Shown: in pieces, positions 35,757 to 46,928 of the stretch
Numbering within the stretch: the first letter of the stretch is position 1
Layout of the letters: every line of letters begins with the position of its first letter
NCBI RefSeq assembly: GCF_007673775.1
Contig: NZ_VEAF01000004.1
Location: 311,451-375,450 of the forward strand
Origin: Curtobacterium sp. 9128
GTDB lineage: Bacteria; Actinomycetota; Actinomycetes; Actinomycetales; Microbacteriaceae
Direction of reading: 5' to 3'
Length of the DNA: 64,000 bases
Notes under the pieces: model-generated
Told to the model about the DNA's origin: nothing
Databases searched by the model: none
The model's input: the letters and a program-made list of their open reading frames with translations, nothing else
Made by a program: the position numbers and the translations under genes

Positions 35757-36431
35757 TCAGCCGAGCGCGGCGAGTGCGGCCGGGATCGGGGTGTTCCCGC
35801 TCGTGACCTCGAACTGCCGGCCGATCGCGCTGTCGTCGAGGAGCGTGTGGAGCACCACGGCCGCCACGTCGGCGCGCGGGATCGAACCGCGCGGGACGGT
35901 GCTGCCCACGGCGATGGTCCCCTGCGGGGGCGTGTCGAGCAGGCCACCGGGGCGGACGATCGTCCACCGCAGGCTCCGTGCCCGGAGGTTGGCGTCCGCC
36001 TCGGCCTTCGCACGCAGGTAGACCTGGAACACCGCGGTGTCGTCCGCTGCCGGGACGACCGCGAGCTGCGGGTCGTACGAGTCGGCTGCCATCGCCGAGA
36101 TCATCACGTACCGGTGGATGCCGGCGCGTTCGGCCGCGTCGGCGAGGAGCAGGGCGCCGTCCCGGTCGACGGTGAGCTTGCGCTCCGCCCCGCTGCCCGG
36201 ACCGGCGCCGGCGGCGAACACGACGGCGTCCACGCCGCGCAGACGGAGGGCGAGCTCGTCGTCGTCGAGCTGTTCGAGGTCGGCGATCATCGCTGTCGCC
36301 CCGGTCTGCTCGACGTCGGCGACGTGGGCCGGGTTGCGGACGATGCCGACGGCCTCGTGGCCGGCGTCGGTGATCATGCGGGCGAGGAGCAGGGCGATCT
36401 GGCCGTGTCCTCCGGCGATGGCGATCTTCAT
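35757..36431 (-). CDS. NAD(P)-binding SDR-type epimerase-like protein
   Basis: 224 residues. Rossmann start KIAIAGGHGQIALLLARMI, then VVFAAGAGPGSG and a YVMISAMAAD segment; atypical short-chain dehydrogenase of the NmrA/YtfG kind (NAD(P)H-binding, PF13460-like). Members act as redox sensors or reductases. The reaction is unknown. Convergent with ackA. Confidence 0.87.
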   Translation of the reverse strand: MKIAIAGGHGQIALLLARMITDAGHEAVGIVRNPAHVADVEQTGATAMIADLEQLDDDELALRLRGVDAVVFAAGAGPGSGAERKLTVDRDGALLLADAAERAGIHRYVMISAMAADSYDPQLAVVPAADDTAVFQVYLRAKAEADANLRARSLRWTIVRPGGLLDTPPQGTIAVGSTVPRGSIPRADVAAVVLHTLLDDSAIGRQFEVTSGNTPIPAALAALG

Positions 36432-36470
36432 GGTTCGATCGTGCTCCTCGTGTCCGGTAGAGTGCTCTGT

Positions 36471-36558
36471 GGCTCCTCACGTGACGCCATCCAGGCCAAC
36501 TCCCCCAGGGCGGAAACGCAGCAAGGGTAACCGGGCTCTGGCGGGTGCGTGAGGAGTC
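36471..36558 (+). ncRNA. ffs: Signal recognition particle RNA, small bacterial type
   Basis: About 88 bases. The ends GGCTCCTCAC and GTGAGGAGTC pair to close the hairpin. The apical domain has the diagnostic GGGCGGAAACGCAGCAAGGG, the SRP54/Ffh-binding loop with GNAR tetraloop. It targets nascent membrane and secreted proteins together with Ffh. Position just upstream of dnaX matches many actinobacterial genomes. Confidence 0.93.
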
Positions 36559-36693
36559 TTCTCGTTCCCCGGGCGCAACGGACGGACGCCATCCACGCGG
36601 GGTGCGTGAGGCGACTCGCCGTCTCCGGAGGAGTCCTCCCCAGGTCGCTGCCGTGCGGCTGTGGCTGTCGGCCGTCCCGGTTACCCTTGGGGC

Positions 36694-39666
36694 GTGGTCA
36701 CCGCCCTGTATCGCCGTTACCGGCCTGAGAACTTCGCCGAGCTCATCGGGCAGTCGCAGGTCACCGACCCGCTGCGCACCGCGCTCCGGACCAACCGGGT
36801 GAACCACGCGTACCTCTTCAGCGGCCCGCGTGGCTGCGGCAAGACGACCTCGGCGCGCATCCTGGCGCGCTGCCTCAACTGTGCCGAGGGCCCGACCGAC
36901 ACCCCGTGCGGCGTGTGCCCGAGCTGCGTCGAGCTCGCGCGGGGCGGGAGCGGCTCGCTCGACGTGATCGAGATCGACGCCGCCAGTCACAACGGTGTCG
37001 ACGACGCCCGCGACCTCCGTGATCGAGCGGTCTTCGCGCCGGCTCGTGACCGCTACAAGATCTTCATCCTCGACGAAGCCCACATGGTGACGCCGCAGGG
37101 CTTCAACGCGCTCCTGAAGCTGGTCGAGGAACCGCCGGAGCACGTCAAGTTCATCTTCGCCACCACCGAGCCCGAGAAGGTCATCGGGACGATCCGCTCC
37201 CGCACGCACCACTACCCGTTCCGGCTCGTCCCGCCGGCGGCGATGCTCGAGTACGTCGAACAGCTCTGCACGCAAGAATCCGTGTCGGTCGCGCCGGGCG
37301 TGCTGCCGCTCGTCGTCCGCGCCGGTGGCGGGTCCGTCCGCGACACCCTCTCGCTGCTCGACCAGTTGATCGCCGGCAGTGAAGACGGCGCCCTCCGCTA
37401 CGAGCGCGCGGTCGCCCTGCTCGGCTACACCGACAGCGCGCTGCTCGACGACGTCGTGGACGCCCTCGCCGTGGCGGACCCCGCATCCGCGTTCGCGGCG
37501 GTCGACCGCGTCATCCAGACCGGTCAGGACCCCAGGCGGTTCGTCGAGGACCTCCTCGAACGACTCCGTGACCTCATCGTCGTCGCCGCCACGAACGAGA
37601 GCGCCGGCGCTGTTCTCCGGGGCGTCTCGCCAGAGGAACTCGACACCATGTCGCGGCAGGCCGGTGTGTTCGGCGCGAGCGGCCTCTCCCGCGGTGCCGA
37701 CATCGCGAACCGGGCGCTCACCGACATGACCGGTGCGACCTCGCCCCGCCTGCACCTCGAGCTCATGATCGCGCGCATGCTCGTGCCGGAGGCCGACGAC
37801 ACCCAGCGCGGTGCGCTCGCCCGGGTCGAACGCCTCGAACGCAGGGTCGGTGTCGGCGATGCGGGCGGTCACGCCGGAAACCCGGAGCCCACGTCCGCGC
37901 CGATGCAGGCTGCCGTCCCGGCTGCTCGTCCCGCCCAGAACGAACCGGTGCAGCGTCAGCAGGCGCCGGCGTCCGCGGCGGCCCCGGGCGGCTCGCAGCG
38001 ACCCGCCACACCCCCGACGGCTGCGGCGCCTCCGGCCGACCGTGTCGAGCCTGGGCGACCCGCCGCCGACGTTCCCGCTGCCCCGGTCGCGAACGCGGCG
38101 CAGGACGCTGCCGCCTCGTGGGCGGCCGTCGCCCCGGGTTCAGCGGATGCCGGCTCGGCGGCCCCGGGTGCCGCGCAGGCGTCGGACCAGGCGTCGAGTG
38201 CTGCGCAGGAGTCCGACCATGCGCCGGACGCTGCGCCGACGTCCGACCGAGCGTCGGTCTCCTCGACCGGCATCGGGACCGTGGTCGGTGCCGAGCCCGC
38301 GCTGCAGCCGATCGCGCCCGTCGGACTCCAGCAGATGCGGGATGCCTGGCCGCAGGTCCTCGAACACGTCCAGCACGCGGGGCGTTCGGCGTGGACGATC
38401 GTCCAGCCCGCACAGGTCACCGCGCTCCGTGACGACGTCCTGACGCTGACGTTCCCGAGCCAGCAGGACGTCGCCTCGTTCAAGGACATGTCCGACCCGG
38501 CGACCAGCGTGAGCGAGCTCGTCCGTGCGGCCATCATCGACGTGCTCGGGTTCCGGGTGAAGTTCGTCGCACGCGGTCCTGGTGGCCAGGCCGGCGCCCA
38601 GCAGCGTCCCTCGGCACCCGCCGCACCGTCGGTGGCTCCGTCGGGGCCGTTCGGCAGCGCAGCGCCGACGGCTGCACCTGCGACGTCCGCCGCTCCTGCT
38701 CATGACGCTCCTGCTGCTGCTCCGGCAGCGTCGGCGACGCCGGCCGCAGCCTCCACGCCGTCCCCGGAGCAGTCCGCTCCGACGCAGTCGGCCCCGTCGA
38801 CGGCCGGGTCGCAAAGAGCAGCCCAGTCTCCGTCGGCTTCGGACGACGCAGCCGACGGCGTCTCCGAGCGCCGAGCAGCTCCGCCGGCGGCGCAGCGCCC
38901 GGTGCCGTCCTCGACCCAGGACCATCGCCAGCCCCAGGACCATCGCCAGCCCCAGGACCAGCGCCAACCCCAGGACCAGCGCCAACCCCAGGCCGGTCCC
39001 CAGACCCCCGAGCGGCAGCCCGACAGCACGCCGCCGGCAGCGTCCGGCCCCGTCACCGAGTGGGCCGTCGCCACGATCCCCGCGACCGATCCCACCGCCG
39101 GCGTGGTCCCGGACGACGTCGAGCCGACGTGGGCTGCACCCATGGGGTCGATCGGCCCCGGCGAGACCGTTGCTCCCGCATCCTCGACCGAGCCCTCGTC
39201 CGGCGCGGTCGCCGAGACCCAGGCCGCGCTCGACGCCCTCAAGGCAAAGGGGCGCGCCCCGCAGCAGGCGGCCTCGCAGCAGGCGGTGCCGCAGCAGACG
39301 TCCTCGCAGCAGACCACCCCGCAGCAGCCCGCTCCGGACGTGCCGGTGGACGACTACCCGCTGGACGACGAGCCCTTCGACGACGGTGCACCGTTCCCGG
39401 ACCCGGGCCCCGGCGGTCCGACGCCGCCGCGCTCCACCGGACCGGACGCGCCCGCCGCGGCCCAGCAGCCAGCAGCCGCCCGCAGCACGGGCCAGACTCA
39501 GCAGCAGCCCGCGCAGCAGCAGCCCGCGCAGCAGCGGGCCGCCCAGCAGCAGGCAGCCCCCCAGGTCCGTCGGACCCCCGTACCGGGTCGGTACGGCGAG
39601 GCCGTCGTCCGTGAGATCCTCGGTGCCCAGTTCATCGAGGAGACGTCGTTGAGCGAGGGAGCCTGA
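36694..39666 (+). CDS. dnaX: DNA polymerase III subunits gamma and tau
   Basis: 990 residues. [15 protein letters not shown] opens the AAA+ clamp-loader domain, with Walker [15 protein letters not shown], a four-cysteine zinc module, and [22 protein letters not shown]. From about residue 400 the chain is Ala/Pro/Gln-rich with a recognisable tau-like segment ([20 protein letters not shown]) in the middle. It loads the sliding clamp and organises the replisome. TACCCT ends exactly 6 bases before GTG 36694: probable leaderless start. recR overlaps its stop by one base. Confidence 0.96.
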   Translation: MVTALYRRYRPENFAELIGQSQVTDPLRTALRTNRVNHAYLFSGPRGCGKTTSARILARCLNCAEGPTDTPCGVCPSCVELARGGSGSLDVIEIDAASHNGVDDARDLRDRAVFAPARDRYKIFILDEAHMVTPQGFNALLKLVEEPPEHVKFIFATTEPEKVIGTIRSRTHHYPFRLVPPAAMLEYVEQLCTQESVSVAPGVLPLVVRAGGGSVRDTLSLLDQLIAGSEDGALRYERAVALLGYTDSALLDDVVDALAVADPASAFAAVDRVIQTGQDPRRFVEDLLERLRDLIVVAATNESAGAVLRGVSPEELDTMSRQAGVFGASGLSRGADIANRALTDMTGATSPRLHLELMIARMLVPEADDTQRGALARVERLERRVGVGDAGGHAGNPEPTSAPMQAAVPAARPAQNEPVQRQQAPASAAAPGGSQRPATPPTAAAPPADRVEPGRPAADVPAAPVANAAQDAAASWAAVAPGSADAGSAAPGAAQASDQASSAAQESDHAPDAAPTSDRASVSSTGIGTVVGAEPALQPIAPVGLQQMRDAWPQVLEHVQHAGRSAWTIVQPAQVTALRDDVLTLTFPSQQDVASFKDMSDPATSVSELVRAAIIDVLGFRVKFVARGPGGQAGAQQRPSAPAAPSVAPSGPFGSAAPTAAPATSAAPAHDAPAAAPAASATPAAASTPSPEQSAPTQSAPSTAGSQRAAQSPSASDDAADGVSERRAAPPAAQRPVPSSTQDHRQPQDHRQPQDQRQPQDQRQPQAGPQTPERQPDSTPPAASGPVTEWAVATIPATDPTAGVVPDDVEPTWAAPMGSIGPGETVAPASSTEPSSGAVAETQAALDALKAKGRAPQQAASQQAVPQQTSSQQTTPQQPAPDVPVDDYPLDDEPFDDGAPFPDPGPGGPTPPRSTGPDAPAAAQQPAAARSTGQTQQQPAQQQPAQQRAAQQQAAPQVRRTPVPGRYGEAVVREILGAQFIEETSLSEGA
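38917..38988 (+). repeat. Four tandem 18-base units inside dnaX
   Basis: Two copies of CAGGACCATCGCCAGCCC are followed by two of CAGGACCAGCGCCAACCC. Each encodes a six-residue Gln/Pro/Asp/Arg unit in the disordered tail of the clamp-loader subunit. Unit length divisible by three keeps the frame. Confidence 0.92.
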
Positions 39667-40265
39667 TGTACGACGGCATCGTCCAGGACCTCATCGACGA
39701 GTTCGGTCGGCTGCCCGGCATCGGCCCGAAGTCGGCGCAGCGCATCGCGTTCCACATCCTCCAGAGCGAGTCGTTCGACCCGTCGCGCCTGTCGGAGCTC
39801 CTCGCCGACGTCAAGGAGCGCGTCCGCTTCTGCGAGATCTGCGGCAACGTGACCGAGTCGGAGCGCTGCAGCATCTGCCGCGACCCCCGCCGTCAGCCGG
39901 CGGTCATCTGCGTGGTCGAGGAGGCGAAGGACGTCGCCGCGATCGAGCGCACCCGCGAGTTCCGCGGGCTCTACCACGTGCTCGGGGGAGCGATCAGCCC
40001 GATCGACGGGGTCGGCCCGGACGACCTCCGCATCCAGCAGCTGATGACCCGGCTCGCCGACGGCACCGTGGAAGAGGTCATCATCGCGACCGACCCGAAC
40101 CTCGAGGGCGAGGCCACGGCGACCTACCTCAGCCGCCTGCTCGTGCCGATGGGCATCCGGACGACGCGTCTGGCATCGGGCCTGCCGGTCGGCGGCGACC
40201 TGGAGTACGCCGACGAGGTCACCCTCGGCCGTGCGTTCGAGGGGCGCCGCCTGGTCGGCGGATGA
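39666..40265 (+). CDS. recR: Recombination protein RecR
   Basis: 199 residues. HhH region [17 protein letters not shown], zinc finger [16 protein letters not shown], Toprim domain with [14 protein letters not shown], and [18 protein letters not shown]. It acts with RecF/RecO to load RecA at gaps. The ATG shares its first base with the dnaX stop codon, the usual dnaX-recR arrangement. Confidence 0.98.
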   Translation: MYDGIVQDLIDEFGRLPGIGPKSAQRIAFHILQSESFDPSRLSELLADVKERVRFCEICGNVTESERCSICRDPRRQPAVICVVEEAKDVAAIERTREFRGLYHVLGGAISPIDGVGPDDLRIQQLMTRLADGTVEEVIIATDPNLEGEATATYLSRLLVPMGIRTTRLASGLPVGGDLEYADEVTLGRAFEGRRLVGG

Positions 40266-40429
40266 CCCGATCCCGCTCCGTGCAGCACGTGGGGCCTGCC
40301 GGTGCCTCGGCTGCCACACGCACGATCCTTGCGTGACGGCCCGCTCACACGCAACATCCCCGAAACACCCCCTACCATTGTCGAAGCCGCGCTCCGTCGC
40401 GGAACCGTCGTCCCCAGGAGTACCGACCC

Positions 40430-41692
40430 GTGGCCTTGATCGTGCAGAAGTTCGGTGGATCGTCCGTCGCGAACGCCGAGAGCATCAAGCGCGTGGCCAA
40501 GCGGATCGTGGCGACGAAGAAGGCCGGCAACGACGTCGTCGTCGCGGTGTCCGCGATGGGCGACACGACCGACGAACTGGTCGACCTGGCGCACGAGGTC
40601 ACCCCGATCCCGGCCGGGCGGGAGCTCGACATGCTCCTGACCGCGGGGGAGCGCATCTCGATGGCGCTCCTCGCGATGGCGATCAAGAGCCTCGGTGTCG
40701 AGGCGTCGTCCTACACCGGCAGTCAGGCCGGCATGCTGACCGACGCCCAGCACGGCAAGGCCCGCATCGTCGACGTCACCCCGCGCCGCGTCCGCGAGGC
40801 CCTCGACGCCGGACACGTGGCCATCGTGGCGGGCTTCCAGGGCTTCAACCGCACCACCGGCGAGATCACCACGCTCGGCCGCGGCGGCTCCGACACCACG
40901 GCGGTCGCACTCGCTGCCGCGTTGGACGCCGACATCTGCGAGATCTACACCGACGTGGACGGCATCTTCTCCGCCGACCCGCGCGTGGTCCCGAAGGCCC
41001 GCAAGATCGACCGCATCACCAGCGAGGAGATGCTCGAGCTCGCCGCCTCCGGCGCCAAGGTCCTGTACATCCGTGCCGTCGAGTACGCCCGCCGGCACGG
41101 CGTCACCCTCCATGTCCGCTCGTCGTTCAGCAACGTCGAGGGAACCATCGTCTACAACCCTGCAGAGGGGGAAACCGTGGAAGAACCGATCATCACCGGC
41201 ATCGCCGGAGACCTCTCCGAGGGCAAGATCACCGTGGTCGGCGTGCCCGACCAGCCGGGGAAGGCCGCCGAGATCTTCACGATCGTGGCGCGTGCCGGAG
41301 CGAACATCGACATGATCGTGCAGAACGTGTCGGCGTCGAACGGTCGCACCGACATCTCGTTCACGCTGCCGAAGGACCAGGGCCAGAGCGTCCTGACCGC
41401 GCTCGGCGTGGCGAAGTCCGAGATCGGCTTCGAAGCGATCCAGTATGACGACCAGATCGGCAAGCTCGCCCTGGTCGGTGCCGGCATGCGCACCAACGCC
41501 GGTGTCTCCGCGGAGCTCTTCCGCGCGCTGCACCAGGCATCGATCAACATCGAGATGATCTCGACGTCGGAGATCCGGATCTCGGTGGTCACCCGCGCCG
41601 ACACCCTGAACGAGGCCATGCGCGTCGTCCACCAGGCCTTCGGCCTCGACGCCGACAACGAGGCCGTCGTGTACGCCGGCACCGGCCGCTGA
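40430..41692 (+). CDS. lysC: Aspartate kinase (alpha subunit; beta subunit from internal start)
   Basis: 420 residues. [17 protein letters not shown] opens the kinase domain; [16 protein letters not shown] and [14 protein letters not shown] follow; two ACT domains from about residue 260 bind the feedback inhibitors lysine and threonine. First step of the Lys/Thr/Met pathway. GTG 40430 has AGGAG upstream. An in-frame GTG at codon 250 with its own ribosome site would give a separate beta subunit of 171 residues. Followed after 12 bases by asd. Confidence 0.97.
   Translation: MALIVQKFGGSSVANAESIKRVAKRIVATKKAGNDVVVAVSAMGDTTDELVDLAHEVTPIPAGRELDMLLTAGERISMALLAMAIKSLGVEASSYTGSQAGMLTDAQHGKARIVDVTPRRVREALDAGHVAIVAGFQGFNRTTGEITTLGRGGSDTTAVALAAALDADICEIYTDVDGIFSADPRVVPKARKIDRITSEEMLELAASGAKVLYIRAVEYARRHGVTLHVRSSFSNVEGTIVYNPAEGETVEEPIITGIAGDLSEGKITVVGVPDQPGKAAEIFTIVARAGANIDMIVQNVSASNGRTDISFTLPKDQGQSVLTALGVAKSEIGFEAIQYDDQIGKLALVGAGMRTNAGVSAELFRALHQASINIEMISTSEIRISVVTRADTLNEAMRVVHQAFGLDADNEAVVYAGTGR
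41165..41179 (+). promoter_or_regulatory. Internal ribosome binding site and start codon for the aspartate kinase beta subunit
   Basis: GAGGGGG (41165-41171) lies 5 bases before GTG 41177, in frame within lysC. The protein from here begins [12 protein letters not shown] and consists of both ACT domains. The same arrangement produces alpha and beta subunits in Corynebacterium glutamicum and Bacillus. Confidence 0.75.
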
Positions 41693-42760
<1,068 letters not shown>

Positions 42761-42766
42761 CCACCT

Positions 42767-42814
42767 GACGGACTGGAGGCTCCCCAGCGGCCGGCACCGA
42801 GCCTCCCGTCCGTC
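42767..42814 (+). terminator. Terminator after asd
   Basis: GACGGACTGGAGGCTC pairs with GAGCCTCCCGTCCGTC (one central mismatched base) around a 16-base GC-rich loop. It closes the lysC-asd operon. Confidence 0.78.
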
Positions 42815-42853
42815 TCCCTCCGCGCTGTCAGCGCGCGCCGCTAGGATCATCGG

Positions 42854-44341
42854 GTGGCAGTGAAGCAGGTGGATCCGATCGACGTCGTCCTCATCGGGGG
42901 TGGCATCATGAGCGCCACGCTGGGCGCACTGATCCACCGGCTCGAGCCCACCTGGCGCATCCGGGTGTACGAGCGGCTCAGCACGGTCGCGCAGGAGTCG
43001 TCCAACCCGTGGAACAACGCCGGCACCGGGCACTCCGCGCTCTGTGAGCTGAACTACACCCCCGAGCTCCCCGACGGCCGCGTCGACATCGCCAAGGCCG
43101 TCACCGTCAACGAGCAGTTCCAGATCTCCCGGCAGTTCTGGTCGTTCCTCGTCGAGACCGGTGCGCTCCCCGAGCCGTCGAACTTCATCAACCCGACCCC
43201 GCACATCTCCTTCGTCTGGGGCGAGGACAACGTCGCGTACATGCGTGCCCGGTACGAGGCGATGAAGGACCACCCCCTGTTCGCCGGACTCGAGTTCAGC
43301 GACGACGCCGAACAGATCCGCAAGTGGGCACCGGCGCTCATCCCCGGTCGCAAGCGCGACCAGCCCATCGCGGCGACGTACTCGGCCGCCGGGTCCGACG
43401 TCGACTTCGGGTCGCTGACCCGGCAGCTGTTCGACCAGCTCGAGGTGGACGGCGTCGAGTTCGAGCCGAACCACCAGGTGACGAACATCCGACGCGGCAA
43501 GGTCTTCGACGGCTGGGCACTCGACGTCCTGCACGAGGTCGGGCGGTCGAAGCAGAGCATCGCCGCGAAGTTCGTGTTCGTGGGTGCCGGCGGCGGCGCG
43601 CTGCACCTGCTGCAGAAGTCCGGCATCCCGGAGATCCGCGGGTACGGCGGCTTCCCGGTGTCGGGCGAGTTCCTCCGCACCGACGACCCCGAGGTCGTCC
43701 AGAAGCACGCGGCGAAGGTCTACGGCAAGGCGAGCGTCGGCGCACCGCCGATGTCGGTGCCGCATCTCGACACCCGGATCGTCGACGGCTCGGCCTCGCT
43801 GATGTTCGGACCGTACGCGGGCTTCAGCCCGAAGTTCCTCAAGCAGGGGTCGATCTTCGACCTCGTGCGCTCCATCCGGCCGCACAACCTGCGTCCGATG
43901 CTCAGCGTCGCGTTCTCGAACTTCGACCTGGTGCGGTACCTGATCGGACAGCTCCTCGCGTCGAAGTCGAAGAAGTTCGATGCGCTCCGCGACTTCATGC
44001 CGGCCGCGGAACCGGAGCACTGGCACCGGATCACCGCCGGCCAGCGCGTGCAGGTCATCAAGCCGGACAAGGACAAGGGCGGCGTGCTGCAGTTCGGGAC
44101 CGAGGTGATCACCTCGGCCGACGGGTCGATCGCCGGGCTCCTCGGCGCCTCCCCGGGGGCGTCCACGGCGGTGCCGATCATGCTCGGGCTGCTGCGCAAG
44201 TGCTTCCCGGACCGGTGGGACCGGTGGGAAGCGGCGGTCCGGGTGATGGTGCCGACGTACGGCAAGGACCTCGGGCACGACGCCGCACTCGCCGACGAGA
44301 CGCTCGAGCGCACGGCGAAGGTGCTCGGACTGCACCACTGA
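42854..44341 (+). CDS. mqo: Malate:quinone oxidoreductase
   Basis: 495 residues. FAD-binding VVLIGGGIMSATLGALI at the N-terminus, then NPWNNAGTGHSALCELNYTP and GASPGASTAVPIML at the C-terminal FAD contact. Peripheral membrane enzyme that oxidises malate and passes electrons to menaquinone, a common actinobacterial substitute or partner for NAD-malate dehydrogenase. TAGGAT ends exactly 6 bases before GTG 42854, indicating a leaderless message independent of asd. Confidence 0.97.
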   Translation: MAVKQVDPIDVVLIGGGIMSATLGALIHRLEPTWRIRVYERLSTVAQESSNPWNNAGTGHSALCELNYTPELPDGRVDIAKAVTVNEQFQISRQFWSFLVETGALPEPSNFINPTPHISFVWGEDNVAYMRARYEAMKDHPLFAGLEFSDDAEQIRKWAPALIPGRKRDQPIAATYSAAGSDVDFGSLTRQLFDQLEVDGVEFEPNHQVTNIRRGKVFDGWALDVLHEVGRSKQSIAAKFVFVGAGGGALHLLQKSGIPEIRGYGGFPVSGEFLRTDDPEVVQKHAAKVYGKASVGAPPMSVPHLDTRIVDGSASLMFGPYAGFSPKFLKQGSIFDLVRSIRPHNLRPMLSVAFSNFDLVRYLIGQLLASKSKKFDALRDFMPAAEPEHWHRITAGQRVQVIKPDKDKGGVLQFGTEVITSADGSIAGLLGASPGASTAVPIMLGLLRKCFPDRWDRWEAAVRVMVPTYGKDLGHDAALADETLERTAKVLGLHH

Positions 44342-44351
44342 CCCGCGGCGC

Positions 44352-44380
44352 TTGCAGTGCGTTCGAACATGTGTTCGAAT
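44352..44380 (+). promoter_or_regulatory. LexA-controlled promoter: SOS box overlapping the -10
   Basis: TTGCAG (44352-44357), a 17-base spacer, and TCGAAT (44375-44380) form a promoter whose -10 ends 6 bases before ATG 44387. The SOS box TTCGAAC-N4-GTTCGAA (44362-44379) has perfect 7-base arms and covers spacer and -10. It matches the mycobacterial/Bacillus-type LexA consensus (GAAC-N4-GTTC). Confidence 0.82.
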
Positions 44381-44386
44381 GACCGC

Positions 44387-45541
44387 ATGCGATGGGACGG
44401 GCAGGCGATCACGGCGTCCGACGGCGACATGCTGCCAGGGCTCGAGTCGAACAGCGGGTTCGTGCGGAGCGTCACGACGCCGGAGTTCGCGGGGGTCACC
44501 TTCCACGAGGTCCTCGCGAAGTCGGCGCTGAACCGTGTCGGCGCGATCGAGGGCGGCACGTGGGGGATGACGATCAACCCCTACCGTGGGTGTTCGCACG
44601 CGTGCGTGTACTGCTTCGCGCGGCCCACCCACACCTACCTGGAGTTCGACGGCGGCGCAGACTTCGACCAGCAGATCGTCGTCAAGACGAACGTGGCCGA
44701 CGTCCTGCGACGCGAACTCGCCAAGCCGTCGTGGGACCGCCACCCCGTGGCCCTCGGCACCAACACCGACCCCTACCAGCGGGCGGAGGGCAAGTACCGG
44801 CTCATGCCGGGCATCATCGCGGCCCTCGCCGACTCGGGGACGCCGTTCAGCATCCTGACGAAGGGCACCCTGCTCCGCCGGGACATCCCGGCTCTGGTGG
44901 CGGCGTCCGAACGGGTCCCGGTCGACCTCGCCATGTCCATCGCGGTGTACGACGACGACCTGCAGCAGTCCGTCGAGCCGGGCACGCCGACGACCACGGC
45001 ACGACTCGCCACCGTCCGGGCCCTGCGCGACGCCGGTCTGTCCTGTTCGGTGTTCCTGATGCCCGTGCTGCCGTTCATCACCGACACCACGGCGCACCTC
45101 GACGACGCGATCGGCCGTGCCGCTGCCGCCGGTGCGACGAGCGTGATGTACTCGGCGCTGCACCTGAAGCCCGGCGTGAAGCCCTGGTACATGGACTGGC
45201 TCGCGCGGACCCACCCGGACCTCGTCGAGCGGTACCGCGCGATGTACCTCGACAACACCTACGCACCGCGGGACTACCGGCGGTGGCTCGGCGAGCGGAT
45301 CCGGCCGATCATGCGGACGCACGGCGTCGGGCTCGGCCGGGTCGATCCGGCGACGGGGTCGATGGGCTTCTCGGTGGACGGGCCGGGGAGCGACCGCGCG
45401 GCGGGGGTCTCGCCGCTCAAGCGGGCCGACCCGGCGTGGGAGCACCGATCGGCCCTCGGCGGTGGGTCCCGGTCGCGTGCGCTCGGTTCGGGCAGACGGC
45501 CGAGTCCGGGGATCACGAACGGCGTCGCGACGCTCTTCTGA
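44387..45541 (+). CDS. Rv2578c-family radical SAM protein (SplB-like)
   Basis: 384 residues from ATG 44387. The radical SAM cluster is CSHACVYC within NPYRGCSHACVYCFAR; ALGTNTDPYQ and FSILTKGTLLRRD also match the family and resemble spore photoproduct lyase-type enzymes. The C-terminal tail (~40 residues) is Ser/Gly/Arg-rich. The substrate is unknown; the SOS box at the promoter implies a role in, or response to, DNA damage. In-frame earlier starts at 44357 and 44369 lie in the promoter or within the LexA box and are unlikely. Confidence 0.88.
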   Translation: MRWDGQAITASDGDMLPGLESNSGFVRSVTTPEFAGVTFHEVLAKSALNRVGAIEGGTWGMTINPYRGCSHACVYCFARPTHTYLEFDGGADFDQQIVVKTNVADVLRRELAKPSWDRHPVALGTNTDPYQRAEGKYRLMPGIIAALADSGTPFSILTKGTLLRRDIPALVAASERVPVDLAMSIAVYDDDLQQSVEPGTPTTTARLATVRALRDAGLSCSVFLMPVLPFITDTTAHLDDAIGRAAAAGATSVMYSALHLKPGVKPWYMDWLARTHPDLVERYRAMYLDNTYAPRDYRRWLGERIRPIMRTHGVGLGRVDPATGSMGFSVDGPGSDRAAGVSPLKRADPAWEHRSALGGGSRSRALGSGRRPSPGITNGVATLF

Positions 45542-45698
45542 CGTCAGCGCAGAGCACGTTCGGGGGACACGGTTTCGTCGGTGATCCCGGGTATCATCGG
45601 ATCAGTCGTCGCCCGGTGCCCGATCCGGGGTACACGGCCGGTCCAACGGTGGTTGGATCGTGGGCGGCGCTCCCTGGCTCCCGGAAGGACGATCCACC

Positions 45699-46928
45699 GT
45701 GCTCGGCATCCCCACACACCTCGCTCCGCGTGTCAACGCGTGGTCGACGGTGCGGGCGTTCCACGCGGCGGCGATCGGTTCCCTGGTCGCTGCAGCGATC
45801 GTGCTGCTGCTCGTCCGGCTCAGCGTGCCGGGATCCCACGTCCTCCCCGCTGTCCTCGCACTCGTTCCGATGCTCGCCATGGTCGGCGTGCACGTGCAGT
45901 TCGGCACGTGGCGGTCAGCGGTGGCGTTCCTCGTGGTCGGTGGGGCCTGTGCCTGGTGGTTCACGCTCGTCGTCCAGCAGGAGATCGCCGTCCCGTGGGT
46001 GGTCTCGTACCTGCTGTCGCTCGTCGTGGTCCCGCTCGTGCTCGTCGGCGGTGCCGGCGCGGTGCCCGAACGGGTCGTGCTCTGGTCGGTCGGTGGCTTC
46101 GCCGTCGGTCGGCTGGCGACGCTGGCCGCCACGGCACAGTCCGGACGGCCGGCGAACGTGCTGGTGCTCGCGTGGGTGACGCTGGCCTTCGTGGTGGCGA
46201 TCGTGCTCGTCGCCGGTCGGACCACGGCGCGTGCTCAGCGGGTGCAGCCGGAGCTCCTCCGTTCGGCTCGCGAGGAACACGTGTCCGCCTACCGCGCCGG
46301 AGTCGAGGCCGAGGCCGCGGCGATCCTGCACGACACCGTGCTCAACCACCTCGGGGCCATCGCGCTCGCTCCCGACGGGCCGATGGACGCGCAGCTGGCG
46401 AAGACCGTCGAGTCCGACGTGGCGATGCTCACCGGCCGGGAGTGGCTGGCGCCCACGACGGACACCGACGACGGCGCAGCGGTCGAGGCGTTCGAGCGGA
46501 TCCTCGAGGACTCCCGTGCTGACGGGCTCGACGTGCTCGTCACGGGGGACCCTGCCTCCATCGGCCGCCTCCAGCCCGATGCGGTCACCGCGCTCGTGCG
46601 GGCCGTCGGACAGTGCCTGGCGAACGTGCACAAGCACGCGGACACCGACTCCGCCGAGGTGAGCGTGTTCGACGACGGCACCGCGTGCACCGTGATGGTC
46701 GTCGACGACGGGCGGGGCTTCGACGAGCAGCAGACCGGCTCCGACCGGATGGGGCTGCGGAACTCCGTCCGCGAGCGCATCGGCCGGGTCGGCGGTGACG
46801 TCCAGGTGTGGTCGTCGCCCGGGACCGGCACGAGCGTGATGATGAGCGTCCCGTACGGCACGCGCACCGGGTCGGTCGCGACGACCGGTGGCTCGGCGAC
46901 GGGCGAACGTCTGCGAACGGCCTCGTGA
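45699..46928 (+). CDS. NarL-type sensor histidine kinase
   Basis: 409 residues from GTG 45699 (GGAAGG site 10 bases upstream). About five to six membrane helices fill residues 15-190. A short dimerisation helix carries the phosphoacceptor His in AILHDTVLNHLGAIAL; the ATPase domain has CLANVHKHADTDSAEV, DDGRGFDEQQ and GLRNSVRERIGRVGGDV. Overlaps the next gene by 4 bases (GTGA). Probable cognate kinase of the regulator at 48066. The signal is unknown, probably sensed within the membrane. Confidence 0.85.
   Translation: MLGIPTHLAPRVNAWSTVRAFHAAAIGSLVAAAIVLLLVRLSVPGSHVLPAVLALVPMLAMVGVHVQFGTWRSAVAFLVVGGACAWWFTLVVQQEIAVPWVVSYLLSLVVVPLVLVGGAGAVPERVVLWSVGGFAVGRLATLAATAQSGRPANVLVLAWVTLAFVVAIVLVAGRTTARAQRVQPELLRSAREEHVSAYRAGVEAEAAAILHDTVLNHLGAIALAPDGPMDAQLAKTVESDVAMLTGREWLAPTTDTDDGAAVEAFERILEDSRADGLDVLVTGDPASIGRLQPDAVTALVRAVGQCLANVHKHADTDSAEVSVFDDGTACTVMVVDDGRGFDEQQTGSDRMGLRNSVRERIGRVGGDVQVWSSPGTGTSVMMSVPYGTRTGSVATTGGSATGERLRTAS

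Noticed and set aside
36694..39666. Programmed frameshift in dnaX producing gamma
   Set aside because: No A-rich slippery heptamer is apparent in the region where Escherichia coli has one. Only the full-length product is supported.
36694..40265. Replication origin near dnaX-recR
   Set aside because: No cluster of DnaA boxes or AT-rich tract was seen by eye, and dnaA, dnaN and gyrB are absent.
40266..40429. Lysine riboswitch before lysC
   Set aside because: The 164-base gap has no recognisable aptamer core or terminator; only a plausible promoter and an AGGAG site.
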